DNA of 64,000 bases from Arthrobacter sp. OAP107 (GCF_040546765.1 NZ_JBEPOK010000001.1:3410001-3474000), one strand, 5' to 3'. Shown: positions 15,705 to 25,155, counted from the stretch's first letter. The notes: a model not told the origin generated them from the sequence alone. Numbers and translations are program-made.

Positions 15705-17255
15705 TTAACGCTTCTTGCCGCGCTTTTCACGCACACGCATGCTGACTTCAATGGGTGTCCCCTCGAAGCCAAAGGTTTCCCGCAGGCGGCGGGTGATGAA
15801 CCGGCGGTAGCCGGGGTCCAGGAATCCCGTGGTGAACAGGACGAATTTCGGCGGCCGGCTGGAGGCCTGCGTGCCGAAGAGGATGCGGGGCTGCTTGCCG
15901 CCGCGGACCGGGTGCGGGTGTGCCGCCACCAGCTCGCCCAGGAAGGCATTGAGCCGTCCGGTGGGAATGCGCCGGTCCCAGTTTTCCAGCGCCAGCTCCA
16001 GCGCCGGCACCAGGCGGTCCTTGTGCCAGCCGGTCTTGGCGGAAATGTTGACGCGCGGCGCCCACTCCACGTGGGCCAGGTCCTGCTCGATTTCGCGTTC
16101 CAGGTACCGCCGGCGTTCGTCGTCGAGAAGGTCCCATTTGTTGAACGCGAGCACCAGGGCACGCCCCGATTCGATGGCCAGCTGCAGGATGCGGACGTCC
16201 TGTTCGCTGAGCACTTCGTCAACAGCAAGAAGAACGACGGCGACCTCCGCCTTTTCCAGCGCACTCTGGGTCCGCAGGGAGGCATAGAAGTCGGCGCCCT
16301 GCGCCATGTGCTGGCGCCGGCGGATGCCGGCGGTGTCCACAAAGCGCCAGGTCTGGCCGCCGAGCTCGATGAACTCGTCAACCGGGTCGCGGGTGGTGCC
16401 GGCGGTGTTGTCCACCACCACACGTTCGGAGCCGGCCAGCTTGTTCAGCAGCGAGGACTTGCCCACGTTGGGGCGTCCGATCAGGGCGATCCGGCGCGGG
16501 CCGCCGGAGCGTTCGACGCCCTCGACCGTGGAGAACTCCGGAAGGGTGTCCATGACGTGGTCCAGCAGGTCGGCCACGCCGCGGCCGTGGAGCGCGGAGA
16601 CGGGGTACGGCTCGCCGAAGCCCAGGCCCCACAGGACTGCGGAGTCGGCTTCCTGGGCGAAGTCGTCCACCTTGTTGGCCACGAGGATGACCGGCTTCTT
16701 GCTCCGGCGGAGCATCTTCACGACAGCCTCGTCGGTGGCGGTTGCCCCGACGGCCGAGTCGACGACGAACAGCACGGCGTCCGCCAGCTCCACGGCCATT
16801 TCGGCCTGTTCCGCCACCCGGGCGTGGATGCCGCGGGCATCGTGTTCCCAGCCGCCGGTATCCACCAGGGTGAAGTTCCGGCCGTTCCAGTTCGCCGAGT
16901 ACATGACTCGGTCGCGGGTCACGCCGGGGGTGTCCTCCACGACGGCTTCCCGGCGGCCGAGGATGCGGTTCACAAGGGTGGACTTGCCGACGTTCGGGCG
17001 GCCGATGATGGCGAGCACGGGGTCCAGCTTGAGCGGGCTCTCGAGCTCGTCCTCGTCATGCAGGCCGCTGAGGAGCGCGGCGTCTTCCTCGTCGAGTTCA
17101 TAGTCGTCCAGACCGGCGCGGAGGGAAGCGGCGCGGAGCTCCGCCTCGTCGTCGTCCATGGCCGCCAGATGTTCCGCCACCTGGTCGGTGCCGGTGGGCG
17201 TGTATTCGTCTTCGCCGGCGCCGGAGTGGCCGGAAGTTTGAGTCGTATCGCTCAT
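15705..17255 (-). CDS. der: Ribosome biogenesis GTPase Der (EngA)
   Basis: 516 aa with two consecutive GTPase domains, the hallmark of Der, needed for 50S assembly. The first has GRPNVGKSTLVNR, DTPGVTRD, DTGG and NKVD; the second has GRPNVGKSSLLNK, NTAGTTRD, DTAGIRRR and NKWD. A C-terminal KH-like domain ends in a basic tail (REKRGKKR). An acidic extension of about 75 residues precedes the first G1 motif, longer than in E. coli but usual in actinobacteria. It is the last gene of the parA-scpAB-rlu-tyrA-cmk-plsC-der run, 10 bases behind the acyltransferase. Confidence 0.96.
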   Translation of the reverse strand: MSDTTQTSGHSGAGEDEYTPTGTDQVAEHLAAMDDDEAELRAASLRAGLDDYELDEEDAALLSGLHDEDELESPLKLDPVLAIIGRPNVGKSTLVNRILGRREAVVEDTPGVTRDRVMYSANWNGRNFTLVDTGGWEHDARGIHARVAEQAEMAVELADAVLFVVDSAVGATATDEAVVKMLRRSKKPVILVANKVDDFAQEADSAVLWGLGFGEPYPVSALHGRGVADLLDHVMDTLPEFSTVEGVERSGGPRRIALIGRPNVGKSSLLNKLAGSERVVVDNTAGTTRDPVDEFIELGGQTWRFVDTAGIRRRQHMAQGADFYASLRTQSALEKAEVAVVLLAVDEVLSEQDVRILQLAIESGRALVLAFNKWDLLDDERRRYLEREIEQDLAHVEWAPRVNISAKTGWHKDRLVPALELALENWDRRIPTGRLNAFLGELVAAHPHPVRGGKQPRILFGTQASSRPPKFVLFTTGFLDPGYRRFITRRLRETFGFEGTPIEVSMRVREKRGKKR

Positions 17256-17265
17256 TGCACTTTCC

Positions 17266-18045
17266 TTAATGGTGGTCTGCCGGCTGTCCGGCTACTGCGG
17301 TGGAACGTTGGTGCGGATGATCCGCTGAGGGCAATGACAGCCCGCTGAGCCGGACGGTGTTCCGGACGTGCGCGGCCAGGGTGTCGCGGATTTCCGTGGC
17401 CGCCCTGTCCATTGAAGCACGCCCCGTTTCACCCGGATTCCGGCGGAGTGAAAGGGGTTGGCCAAAGCTGACGTGCAGCCGGCGGCCGGGTTTGGGGATG
17501 CTGTCCAGGTGTTCGCCGCCCTGCCGTGTGCCCAGGATGGCCACCGGCACCACGACGGCATCGGAGTTCAGGGCGAGCCATGCCACCCCGTTGCTGATGC
17601 CCGTTGCGGTGCCGCTCCCGCGGGTTCCCTCGGGCAAAATCCCGATGCAGCGGCCGGCGTCGAGCAGGTCCTTGCTGAGCTGCAGGACCGATCGGTCCCC
17701 TGCCCTGTCAACCGGAAGCTGGCCCGACGCCCTCAGGATGCGGCCGAGGAAGCCCTTGAACATCTCCTTTTTTACGAGGATGTGCATGGGCCGGGGCGAG
17801 GCGCCGAACATGACGGGCCCGTCGAGGAAGCTGATGTGGTTTCCTGCGAAAATCACCGGGCCAGCGGGCGGAACGTTGGAGCGGCCGGTGACGGAGGTGC
17901 GGTAGACATTGTTGTTCAGGAACCGGCCGACGGGCCGGCTCCACCCCATGGTCCACGCACCCGGGAGAGCGGTCCCCGGAACCCGGGGGCTCGGAACTCC
18001 GGTTCCCGGCGTCCGGGCGACCGGTGTCCTGGCGGTATCACTCAT
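17266..18045 (-). CDS. PlsC-type 1-acyl-glycerol-3-phosphate acyltransferase family protein
   Basis: 259 aa membrane-associated acyltransferase for phospholipid synthesis or remodelling. The catalytic HX4D motif is NHISFLDG and the substrate motif is LPEGTRGSG; KKEMFKGFLGRILRASG between them is typical for the family. An N-terminal Pro/Thr/Val-rich stretch of about 35 residues precedes the domain. Its start overlaps the cmk stop by 8 bases and der follows after 10. This cmk-acyltransferase-der order is common in actinobacteria. The acyl acceptor cannot be set from sequence. Confidence 0.9.
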   Translation of the reverse strand: MSDTARTPVARTPGTGVPSPRVPGTALPGAWTMGWSRPVGRFLNNNVYRTSVTGRSNVPPAGPVIFAGNHISFLDGPVMFGASPRPMHILVKKEMFKGFLGRILRASGQLPVDRAGDRSVLQLSKDLLDAGRCIGILPEGTRGSGTATGISNGVAWLALNSDAVVVPVAILGTRQGGEHLDSIPKPGRRLHVSFGQPLSLRRNPGETGRASMDRAATEIRDTLAAHVRNTVRLSGLSLPSADHPHQRSTAVAGQPADHH

Positions 18046-18751
18046 GGTTGATGACCTTGGTGACGATGCGCAGCGCGGCTGCCACGGTTTCCTCGAAATC
18101 CAGCTCGGAGGAATCCAGTGTCACCACGCCGTCCGCCGCCTGGGTGAAGTTGACCACGGTGGAGTCCTTCGCGTCCCGCTGCGTCACCTGGGCAGCCAGC
18201 TGCTCGGCGCTCTGCGTTCCGCCGAGCTGGATGCCGCGGCGGCGGAGCCGCGCCTCCTCGCTGGCCGTCAGGAGCATGCGGACCTGGGCAGCCGGGGCGA
18301 CGACGGTGGTGATGTCACGGCCCTCCACCACCATGCGGCGGTTGTGCTTTTCGATCAGCGCACGCTGGCGGCGGATGAGTTCGGTCCGGGCACCGAGCGT
18401 GGTGGCGACGGCACTGACGGCCGAGGAGATGGCCGGTTCCCTGATGGCGTCGGTAACGTCTGTGCCATCGACCCGCACAAACTCGGTGTGCGGACTGGTG
18501 CTGATGTCCAGCGGCAGTTCTTCGGCAGCCAGCTCGACGGCGGAGGCGTCAGCGAGGTCCGTTCCGCGGTCGAGGCAGTACCAGGTGAGGGCCCGGTACA
18601 TGGCGCCGGTGTCCAGGTAGGCAAGGCTGAGGCGGCGGGCCACTTCCTTGCTGACGCTGGACTTTCCGGAGCCGGACGGCCCGTCAATGGCCACCACGAG
18701 CGGGCGGCCCAGCCGGAGGGCAGGCAAAGTTTCGGTCAGTTCCTGTGTCAT
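18038..18751 (-). CDS. cmk: Cytidylate kinase
   Basis: 237 aa. It phosphorylates CMP and dCMP with ATP. P-loop AIDGPSGSGKSSVSKEVARRL lies near residue 20; LAYLDTGAMYRALTW is the nucleotide-binding segment, VVEGRDITTVVAP the CMP-binding Arg-Asp motif, and SEEARLRRRGIQ the lid. The chosen start is ATG 18751, which overlaps the tyrA stop by 1 base (TAATG); an ATG at 18769 would add six residues. Overlaps with tyrA and the acyltransferase gene indicate one transcript and translational coupling. Confidence 0.95.
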   Translation of the reverse strand: MTQELTETLPALRLGRPLVVAIDGPSGSGKSSVSKEVARRLSLAYLDTGAMYRALTWYCLDRGTDLADASAVELAAEELPLDISTSPHTEFVRVDGTDVTDAIREPAISSAVSAVATTLGARTELIRRQRALIEKHNRRMVVEGRDITTVVAPAAQVRMLLTASEEARLRRRGIQLGGTQSAEQLAAQVTQRDAKDSTVVNFTQAADGVVTLDSSELDFEETVAAALRIVTKVINHE

Positions 18752-19860
18752 TACTGCAGTACCCGCCATCCACGGTCGCTTAGTGCTTCTACGAGGAGGT
18801 CATGCGCGCTCGGCAGCACGGAGATCTCCACCATGCCCACATTCTGTCCTGAGGAGTGGTCCAGGCGGAGATCCTCGAGGTTGACCCCAATCTCGCCGAT
18901 CTCGGTCAGCAGCCTGGCGATCTGGCCGGGCCTGTCGTCCACGAGCACGGTGAGCCAGGAATATGCCTGCGGCGGTCCGCCGTGCTTGCCCGGGATCCGG
19001 GCCTGCCCGGCGTTGCCTTCGCTCATCAGCTGCGCCAGGTCAAGGCGGGCACCGGCGGCCGCGGGGTCTTCCAGGGTTCCGATCAGCCGGTTGAGGTCAT
19101 CACGCACACCGTAAAGGATCTCCACCACCTTGCCGGCATTCGCACCCAGGATCTGGACCCACAAAGTGGGGTCGCTGGCGGCGATGCGGGTGGTGTCGCG
19201 CAGCCCGTTCCCCGCGAGGGAGAGGGCGTGCATCGGGGTGTCCTGCAGCCGGGTCGCCAGAAGCGAGGACATCACCTGCGGCAGGTGGGAGACCAGGGCC
19301 ACGGCCCCGTCATGTTCCTCGGCCGTGAACTGCGAAACGAGGGCACCGAGGTCGGTGGCCAGCGCCCGCGCAGCCTGGACGGCTCCGGCGGAGGACTCCT
19401 CGGTGGGGCACACGACCCACGGCATGGAAGTGAAGAGCTCGCCCCGGGCCGCAACCGGGCCGGACTTCTCGCGCCCGGCCATGGGGTGGGTGCCCACGTA
19501 ACGGCTGAGGTCCGCACCACGGTTGCGCAGGTCCTGCAGGATCGCAGCCTTGACGCTGGCAATGTCGACGACGGTGGCGTCCGGGTAGTCTGTCAGCGCC
19601 CCTTCCACAACATCTGCCGTCACGTCCGGCGGCGATGCGACCACAACCAGTTCAGGACTTTCGTCCCCCATGGCCGCCAGCGGAAGCCCGGCGCCGATGT
19701 CGACGGCGACTGCCTGGTTGGTGGGCGACGGATCCGACAGGTACACGGCAACGCCGCGGCCGCGCAGGCCGAGGCCGATGCTGGTGCCGAGCAGGCCGGT
19801 GCCAATAACGACGACCGGCCCGTTCAGGTGTCCGCGGCCGTGCGTACGGAAAGCCGACAT
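18751..19860 (-). CDS. tyrA: Prephenate dehydrogenase with C-terminal ACT domain
   Basis: 369 aa. NAD-dependent oxidative decarboxylation of prephenate to 4-hydroxyphenylpyruvate, toward tyrosine. Rossmann motif VVVIGTGLLGTSIGLGL is near residue 16; GTHPMAGREKSG holds the substrate-binding His/Arg set and VSHLPQVMSSLL a conserved His. The last about 75 residues (WLTVLVDDRPGQIARLL...) form an ACT domain, which normally gives feedback control by tyrosine. It lies 3 bases after the pseudouridine synthase gene and overlaps cmk. Confidence 0.94.
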   Translation of the reverse strand: MSAFRTHGRGHLNGPVVVIGTGLLGTSIGLGLRGRGVAVYLSDPSPTNQAVAVDIGAGLPLAAMGDESPELVVVASPPDVTADVVEGALTDYPDATVVDIASVKAAILQDLRNRGADLSRYVGTHPMAGREKSGPVAARGELFTSMPWVVCPTEESSAGAVQAARALATDLGALVSQFTAEEHDGAVALVSHLPQVMSSLLATRLQDTPMHALSLAGNGLRDTTRIAASDPTLWVQILGANAGKVVEILYGVRDDLNRLIGTLEDPAAAGARLDLAQLMSEGNAGQARIPGKHGGPPQAYSWLTVLVDDRPGQIARLLTEIGEIGVNLEDLRLDHSSGQNVGMVEISVLPSAHDLLVEALSDRGWRVLQ

Positions 19861-19863
19861 CCC

Positions 19864-21102
19864 TTACAGCCCCACGGATGCCAGCAGGTGGCCGACTTCC
19901 TGCTTGCCGAGATTGCGGATGCTTCCCTGGCGCTGGTCGCCCAGGCCGATCGGACCGACCTTGACGCGCACCAGGCGCAGCACCGGGAAACCGACGGCGT
20001 CGAACAGTCGCCGGACGATGCGGTTCTTGCCGGAGTGCAGCACGACCTCGATCAGCACGTGGCCCGGGGTCGAGTCCACCAGACGGAAGGAGTCGACGGA
20101 CGCGAAGCCGTCCTCGAGTTCGATGCCATCCTTGAGCTGCGAACCGATGCCTTGGGGGAACGGTCCGCGGACCTGGACGAGGTACGTCTTTGGCACCTCG
20201 TAGGACGGGTGGGTCAGCCGGTTGGCCAGCTCGCCGTCGTTGGTCAGCAGCAGCAGCCCTTCGGTGGCAACGTCAAGGCGCCCCACGTGGAAGAGCCGCT
20301 CACCCTGGTTGTTGCGGATGTAGTCGCTGATGCACGGCCGGCCCTCGGGGTCCTCCATGGTGGACACCACGCCCTTGGGCTTGTTGAACACCATGTAGAC
20401 CAGCGTGTCATCGAGCTGGATGCGCAGGCCATCCACGTGGATGACGGCGGTCTTGGGGTCGACGCGGACGCCGAGCTCGGTGACGATCTTGCCGTCAACC
20501 TCCACGCGGCCCTCGGCAATCATCTCTTCGCAGACGCGGCGCGAAGCGACGCCGGCGGAAGCCATGACCTTCTGCAGGCGGACGCCGTCGGCGTCGTGGA
20601 CTTCGGACTGCGGCACCTCGGCGCGGGGACCGCGCGTACGGGAGGGCCGGCGTACCGGTCCCAGGTTCTGGCCAAAGCGTTCGCTGCCGAAGGCGCGCGA
20701 ACCCGCAGCCTTGGGAGCGCCCGACTTGGGCTTCAGCGCGCCCGGGGTCCCGGGGGCCCTGTTGGCCCCGGGCTTCCGGGAAGCGGCGGCATTGCGCGCG
20801 CCGGCCTTGGGTGCACCTGTCCTGGGTGCGGGAGCCTTGGCGCCCGGCTTCCAGTCGCCCGCGGGCCGGCGGCCGGCAGGTGCCTCGTCGGGATCGACGA
20901 AGCGCTCCTCGCGGGGCTTGGCCTTGTAGGTGCGGTCGCCGAACGGACGGTCGCCGCCCTTGGGGAAGTCGCGCTTCCCGGCGCCTGCGCCGCGGCCCTG
21001 TACTGCCCCGCGGCCTTGTGCTGCGCCGCGCGTGGCGTTGCGCTCTGGACCTTTACGTCCGGAGCTGTTACGTGGTGAACCCTGGCGTCCCGCCTGTGTC
21101 AT
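19864..21102 (-). CDS. RluB/RsuA-type rRNA pseudouridine synthase with long basic N-terminal extension
   Basis: 412 aa. The conserved enzyme occupies roughly residues 172-412: an S4 RNA-binding domain (VRLQKVMASAGVASRRVCEE), then the synthase with the catalytic Asp in VGRLDVATEGLLLLTNDG. RluB acts on 23S helix 89 in E. coli; the target here is assumed to be large-subunit rRNA. Before it lie about 170 residues of Arg/Lys/Gly/Pro/Ala-rich sequence that appear disordered and could bind RNA non-specifically. The start ATG 21102 is reasonable but the repetitive N-terminus makes a later start possible. It belongs to the scpAB-tyrA operon. Confidence 0.9.
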   Translation of the reverse strand: MTQAGRQGSPRNSSGRKGPERNATRGAAQGRGAVQGRGAGAGKRDFPKGGDRPFGDRTYKAKPREERFVDPDEAPAGRRPAGDWKPGAKAPAPRTGAPKAGARNAAASRKPGANRAPGTPGALKPKSGAPKAAGSRAFGSERFGQNLGPVRRPSRTRGPRAEVPQSEVHDADGVRLQKVMASAGVASRRVCEEMIAEGRVEVDGKIVTELGVRVDPKTAVIHVDGLRIQLDDTLVYMVFNKPKGVVSTMEDPEGRPCISDYIRNNQGERLFHVGRLDVATEGLLLLTNDGELANRLTHPSYEVPKTYLVQVRGPFPQGIGSQLKDGIELEDGFASVDSFRLVDSTPGHVLIEVVLHSGKNRIVRRLFDAVGFPVLRLVRVKVGPIGLGDQRQGSIRNLGKQEVGHLLASVGL

Positions 21103-21208
21103 GACCCGTCCTCTGTGATTTTGACCGTCAAAGGTTGTCCAAAGACAACACTAGCCAGCCGTGCAGAATAAATCTGCCCTGGTAAAAACTGCGTCGCAGG
21201 CGTGCCGC

Positions 21209-21838
21209 CTACATTCTTCCGGCGTCGTAGAACTCTTCAATTCCTTCAAGCCCCGGAAGGTGCGGTGAAAGCTGAGGCAACTCAGCCACCGAGCCGATTC
21301 CCATGCGTTCAAGGAAATACGACGTCGTGCGGTACAGGACAGCGCCAGACTCCGGATCCGTTCCGGCGTCCTCGATCAGTCCCCGCTGGGTCAGCGTCCG
21401 CACAACAGAGTCAACATTGACTCCACGAATTGCGGACACCCTTGCCCGGGATACCGGCTGCCGGTACGCGATGACGGCGAGCGTCTCAAGCGCCGCCTGG
21501 GTCAGCCTGGCTGTCTGCCCCTCCAGGACGAATGCACCGACAACGTCAGCGAATTCAGCCCGCGAGTAGATGCGCCAGCCGCCGGCGACGTTCCGCAATT
21601 CAAAGCCCCGGGGGCTGGAAGCGACATCAGGTTTAGGTCCATTACTGCCATTTTCCATATCCGGGGCTTTAACAGTATAGCCGTCATAGTCGCGCTGCAG
21701 GTCCAGCAGCAGCGCCTCGACGGTGGCCACCGTCAGGTTCAGTCCGGCGGCCAGGTCGGCGGCAGAGGTGGGCTCGTCCAGAACCATCAGCACCGCCTCA
21801 AGCGCGGCGCGTTCCCGGCCCTCAAATGGATCCGTCAT
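21209..21838 (-). CDS. scpB: Segregation and condensation protein B
   Basis: 209 aa winged-helix kleisin partner of SMC-ScpA, required for chromosome compaction and segregation. Two wHTH units are visible: ALEAVLMVLDEPTSAADLAAG near the start and the family signature TQAALETLAVIAYRQPVSRARVSAIRGVNVDSVV in the middle. An insertion of about 20 residues (MENGSNGPKPDVASS) separates strands in the first unit. Start ATG 21838 overlaps the scpA stop as ATGA; the longer upstream frame is not used. Confidence 0.95.
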   Translation of the reverse strand: MTDPFEGRERAALEAVLMVLDEPTSAADLAAGLNLTVATVEALLLDLQRDYDGYTVKAPDMENGSNGPKPDVASSPRGFELRNVAGGWRIYSRAEFADVVGAFVLEGQTARLTQAALETLAVIAYRQPVSRARVSAIRGVNVDSVVRTLTQRGLIEDAGTDPESGAVLYRTTSYFLERMGIGSVAELPQLSPHLPGLEGIEEFYDAGRM

Positions 21839-22674
21839 TGCTGGTCCTCGTATTCCTCGCTCAGGTGCTCCGCGGTCCAGCCGGTGCCGGCCGCAGTCCA
21901 CCGCACTGTCAGGTCCCCCAGCGGCGCCAGCTGGTCGAAGGCCACCACCTGGTCCCTGAACAGCTCCAGCAATGCCAGGAAGCGGGCCACCACAACAAGC
22001 GTGGATTCGGCGTCGGCTATCAGGGCCCGGAAGGTCAGGGGTCTGCCGTCCTGCAGCCTCAGCCCAATCAGCTCGGCCTGCTCGCGGACGCTCACCGCGC
22101 TCCCGTGCAGGTGGGCCACTCCCACCTCCGTCGGCGCCGGGTCCTTGGGCTTCAGTGCCGCCTCAGCCAACGCCGCGAACTGTGCGGGGCTGTGCTTCCA
22201 GACCAGTTCCGGCAGCATGGCCGCGAAGTGTTCCTCGAGGGCGACCTGCCGCGGATAGCGCCGGGCTTCGAGTTCCAGTGTGGCGTCCATCAGCGCGGCG
22301 ACCTGCTTGAAGGCCTTGTACTGCAGCAGCCGGGCAAAGAGAAGGTCACGTGCCTCGAGGAGGGCGATGTCGTCGTCGTCCTCCACCTCGCCTGCGGGCA
22401 GCAGGCGAGCTGCCTTCAGGTCCAGCAGCGTGGCTGCGATGACGAGGAACTCGCTGGCTTCGTCAAGCGCCCACTCCTCCCCCAGCTCCTGCAGGTTACG
22501 GATGTACCGGATGAACTCGTCGGTGACCGTGGCAAGGGCCACCTCGGTGATGTCCAGCTGGTGTTTGGTGATCAGACCCAGCAGGAGGTCGAAGGGTCCG
22601 CTGAAGTTGGCCAGGCGTACTTCGAAGCCGGACCGCCTGGCCTCGGCGGGGGGCGCTGCCGGCTCTGCGGTCAT
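21835..22674 (-). CDS. scpA: Segregation and condensation protein A
   Basis: 279 aa kleisin of the SMC complex. The N-terminal signature FEVRLANFSGPFDLLLGLI is followed by LDITEVALATVTDEFI and the acidic central region VEDDDDIALLEARDLL. The C-terminal wHTH part (VAFDQLAPLGDLTVRW) binds the SMC head. It begins 7 bases after the parA stop and is coupled to scpB by a 4-base overlap, an arrangement shared with mycobacteria (Rv1708-1710). Confidence 0.95.
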   Translation of the reverse strand: MTAEPAAPPAEARRSGFEVRLANFSGPFDLLLGLITKHQLDITEVALATVTDEFIRYIRNLQELGEEWALDEASEFLVIAATLLDLKAARLLPAGEVEDDDDIALLEARDLLFARLLQYKAFKQVAALMDATLELEARRYPRQVALEEHFAAMLPELVWKHSPAQFAALAEAALKPKDPAPTEVGVAHLHGSAVSVREQAELIGLRLQDGRPLTFRALIADAESTLVVVARFLALLELFRDQVVAFDQLAPLGDLTVRWTAAGTGWTAEHLSEEYEDQQ

Positions 22675-22681
22675 TTTCGGG

Positions 22682-23581
22682 CTAGGGCGCGCCGCCGCGC
22701 GAAATCAGTTCCTTGGCCAGGCGGCGGTAGGCGTCGGCACCGACGTGGTTTCCGGCGTAGCTCGTGATGGGCTCGGCGGCCACGGTCGCATCGGCGAACT
22801 TGATGGAGCGCTTGATGACGGTTTCGAAGACCTTGTCCCCGAAGGCTTCCACCAGGCGGCTGATGACCTCGCGGCTGTGCAGCGTCCGGGCGTCGTACAT
22901 CGTGGCCAGCACGCCGTCTACCTGCAGCCGCGGGTTGAGGCGGTCCTGGACCTTGTCGATGGTTTCGACCAGCAGGGCCACCGCGCGCAGGGCAAAGAAC
23001 TCGCAGATAAGCGGGATGATCACGCCGTGGGCCGCGGTGAGGGCGTTGACGGTGAGCAGGCCGAGGGAAGGCTGGCAGTCGATGAGCACGACGTCGTACT
23101 CGTCCTCCACCTTCTTCAGCGCACGGTCGAGGACCTGTTCGCGGGCCACCTCGTTGACGAGCTGGACTTCCGCCGCAGAGAGGTCGATGTTGGCGGGCAG
23201 CAGGTCCACGTTCTCCACGCCGGTCTGGTGGATGGCTTCGCGGATGTCGATCTTGCGGTCCATCAGGACGTTGTAGACGGTCAGATCGAGTTCGTGGGGG
23301 TTGACGCCGAGCCCGGCGGACAGTGCGCCCTGCGGGTCGAAGTCCACTAAAAGCACGCGGCGGCCGTATTCGGCCAGTGCTGCGGCGAGGTTGATGGTGG
23401 AGGTGGTCTTACCCACCCCGCCCTTCTGGTTAACCATGGCTATAACGCGGGCCGGTCCATGGGAGGACAGCGGCGCGGGCTCCGGAAAATCGCGGTGGGG
23501 GCGGCCTGTGGGACCCATGACGGCGTCTTCCAGGTCGAGTTCCGTGCCTTCCAGAGTTGCTGAACCCTGTTCGCTGCTCAC
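22682..23581 (-). CDS. ParA-family ATPase of the scpAB operon
   Basis: 299 aa. After about 45 variable residues comes a classic deviant Walker A (MVNQKGGVGKTTSTINLA), switch I (VLLVDFDPQGALSAGLG), Walker B (YDVVLIDCQPSLGLLTVNAL) and the ParA C-terminal KRSIKFADATVAAEPI. It heads the scpA-scpB-rlu-tyrA-cmk-plsC-der run and is the counterpart of Rv1708. No parB is adjacent, so the true parABS locus near oriC is probably separate; the link with ScpAB suggests a role in chromosome organisation. Confidence 0.92.
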   Translation of the reverse strand: MSSEQGSATLEGTELDLEDAVMGPTGRPHRDFPEPAPLSSHGPARVIAMVNQKGGVGKTTSTINLAAALAEYGRRVLLVDFDPQGALSAGLGVNPHELDLTVYNVLMDRKIDIREAIHQTGVENVDLLPANIDLSAAEVQLVNEVAREQVLDRALKKVEDEYDVVLIDCQPSLGLLTVNALTAAHGVIIPLICEFFALRAVALLVETIDKVQDRLNPRLQVDGVLATMYDARTLHSREVISRLVEAFGDKVFETVIKRSIKFADATVAAEPITSYAGNHVGADAYRRLAKELISRGGAP

Positions 23582-23758
23582 GTATCAATCCACACTTTCG
23601 ATGACGGTGATTTTCTGCCGCTGTCTGCCAGCGCCCCTGCTACTTCCATCCCAAGGCTACAGCGCCCGACACGGCAATCCATGGACCTTGACTTTTGATG
23701 GCGGTTGAGCCTTTACCTTGTACCTGAGGTCGAAGGTTGGTGTTGGGGCGGCAAGAAA

Positions 23759-23791
23759 ACCGCCCGCACAGGCGGGGCCTGTGCGGGCGGT
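23759..23791 (-). terminator. Rho-independent terminator of dctA
   Basis: Perfect 15-bp stem (ACCGCCCGCACAGGC and complement) around a 3-base loop, followed leftward by TTTTC. It lies 24 bases past the dctA stop. Confidence 0.9.
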
Positions 23792-23814
23792 AATGGCTGT
23801 ACTGACGTCGGGCC

Positions 23815-25155
23815 TTAGGCTCTGGCCTCCACGGCGGGTTCAGGCGTTGCCAGCCTGCCGTGCTGGTGCGCCTCCATTGTCCGCTCGTCGAATGGAGCCT
23901 CGCCGGAGAGCACCCGGTTGACCTGTTCGCCGTCGACCTCCTTGACCCAGGTGCCGACCAGCAGGGTGGCGACGGCGTTGCCGGTGAAGTTGGTCAGTGC
24001 ACGGGCCTCCGACATGAAGCGGTCGATGCCCACGATCATGCCCACGCCGCCCAGCAGCGCCGGCTGGTGGGCCTGCAGGCCGGCGGCCAGTGTGGCCAGT
24101 CCGGCGCCGGTAACGCCGGCCGCGCCCTTGGAGGCGATGATCATGAAGACCAGCAGGGAGATCTGCGCGCCCAGGTCCAGCGGTGTTCCCATGGCGTTGG
24201 CTACGAAGAGTGACGCCATGGTCAGGTAGATGGCCGTGCCGTCCAGGTTGAAGGAGTAGCCGGTGGGGACCGTCACGCCGACAACCGGCTTGGAAACGCC
24301 CAGGTGCTCCATCTTGGCGATGAGGCGCGGCAGTGCGGCTTCCGAGGACGACGTCGAGAAGATCAGCAGATATTCACGGGCCAGGTACCTCATGAGCTTG
24401 AAGATGTTCACGCCCGTGACCACCTGCAGCAGGCCGCCGAGAATAACGACGATGAACAGCGCACACGTGATGTAGAACGCGATCATCAGGGTGAACATGC
24501 TGATGATGGCCTGGAAGCCGGTGGCGCCGACTACCGCGGCGATGGCGCCGAAGGCACCCACGGGGGCAAGCCACATGATCATGATCAGGATGCGGAACAC
24601 CAGGGCCTGGCCGTAGCCGATCGCCTTCAGGATCGGCGCGCCCTGCGGGCCCATCTTCTGGAGCGCGAAGCCGACGAGGATGGCGGCGAGCAGGGTGGGA
24701 AGCACCGGAATGTCCCCGGGAATAATGCCCAGCAGGAAGTCGACGGTGCTGTCCGTGGCGGCCTTCTTGTTGGGGTCGTACGGTGCGAGCTCCAGCCCTT
24801 CACCCGGGTGGATGATGTTGCCGACGACGAGGCCGATTGCCAGTGCGAACGTGGACATCACGATGAAGTAGCCAAGTGCCAGCCCGCCGACCTTGCCGAC
24901 GGTGGCGGCCTTGGCGATGGAGCCGATGCCCAGCACGATGGTGCAGAAGATAACGGGGCCGATCATCATCTTGATCAGCTTGATGAAGCCGTCACCGAGG
25001 GGCTTAAGTGATTTTCCGACCTCGGGGAACAGCAGTCCCACCAGGGCTCCGAGAATGACCGCGGCGATAACCGCCATGTACAGGTAATGGGACTTGTCGA
25101 GACCCTTACGCCCGGCTTTAGCCGGCGTTGCCGACTCTCCTCGTTGAGAAGCCAT
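23815..25155 (-). CDS. dctA: C4-dicarboxylate:cation symporter, DctA/DAACS family
   Basis: 446 aa inner-membrane transporter for succinate, fumarate and malate. Multiple hydrophobic segments start at YLYMAVIAAVILGALVGL. Family motifs are MIGPVIFCTIVLGIGSI, the SSSEAALP hairpin tip, the GYSFNLDGTAIY ion- and substrate-binding segment and ASKGAAGVTGAG in HP2. Start ATG 25155 has AAGGAG 7 bases upstream; a longer frame upstream is rejected. It is divergent from a DcuS/CitA-type two-component system, which very probably controls it in response to external dicarboxylate. Confidence 0.93.
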   Translation of the reverse strand: MASQRGESATPAKAGRKGLDKSHYLYMAVIAAVILGALVGLLFPEVGKSLKPLGDGFIKLIKMMIGPVIFCTIVLGIGSIAKAATVGKVGGLALGYFIVMSTFALAIGLVVGNIIHPGEGLELAPYDPNKKAATDSTVDFLLGIIPGDIPVLPTLLAAILVGFALQKMGPQGAPILKAIGYGQALVFRILIMIMWLAPVGAFGAIAAVVGATGFQAIISMFTLMIAFYITCALFIVVILGGLLQVVTGVNIFKLMRYLAREYLLIFSTSSSEAALPRLIAKMEHLGVSKPVVGVTVPTGYSFNLDGTAIYLTMASLFVANAMGTPLDLGAQISLLVFMIIASKGAAGVTGAGLATLAAGLQAHQPALLGGVGMIVGIDRFMSEARALTNFTGNAVATLLVGTWVKEVDGEQVNRVLSGEAPFDERTMEAHQHGRLATPEPAVEARA

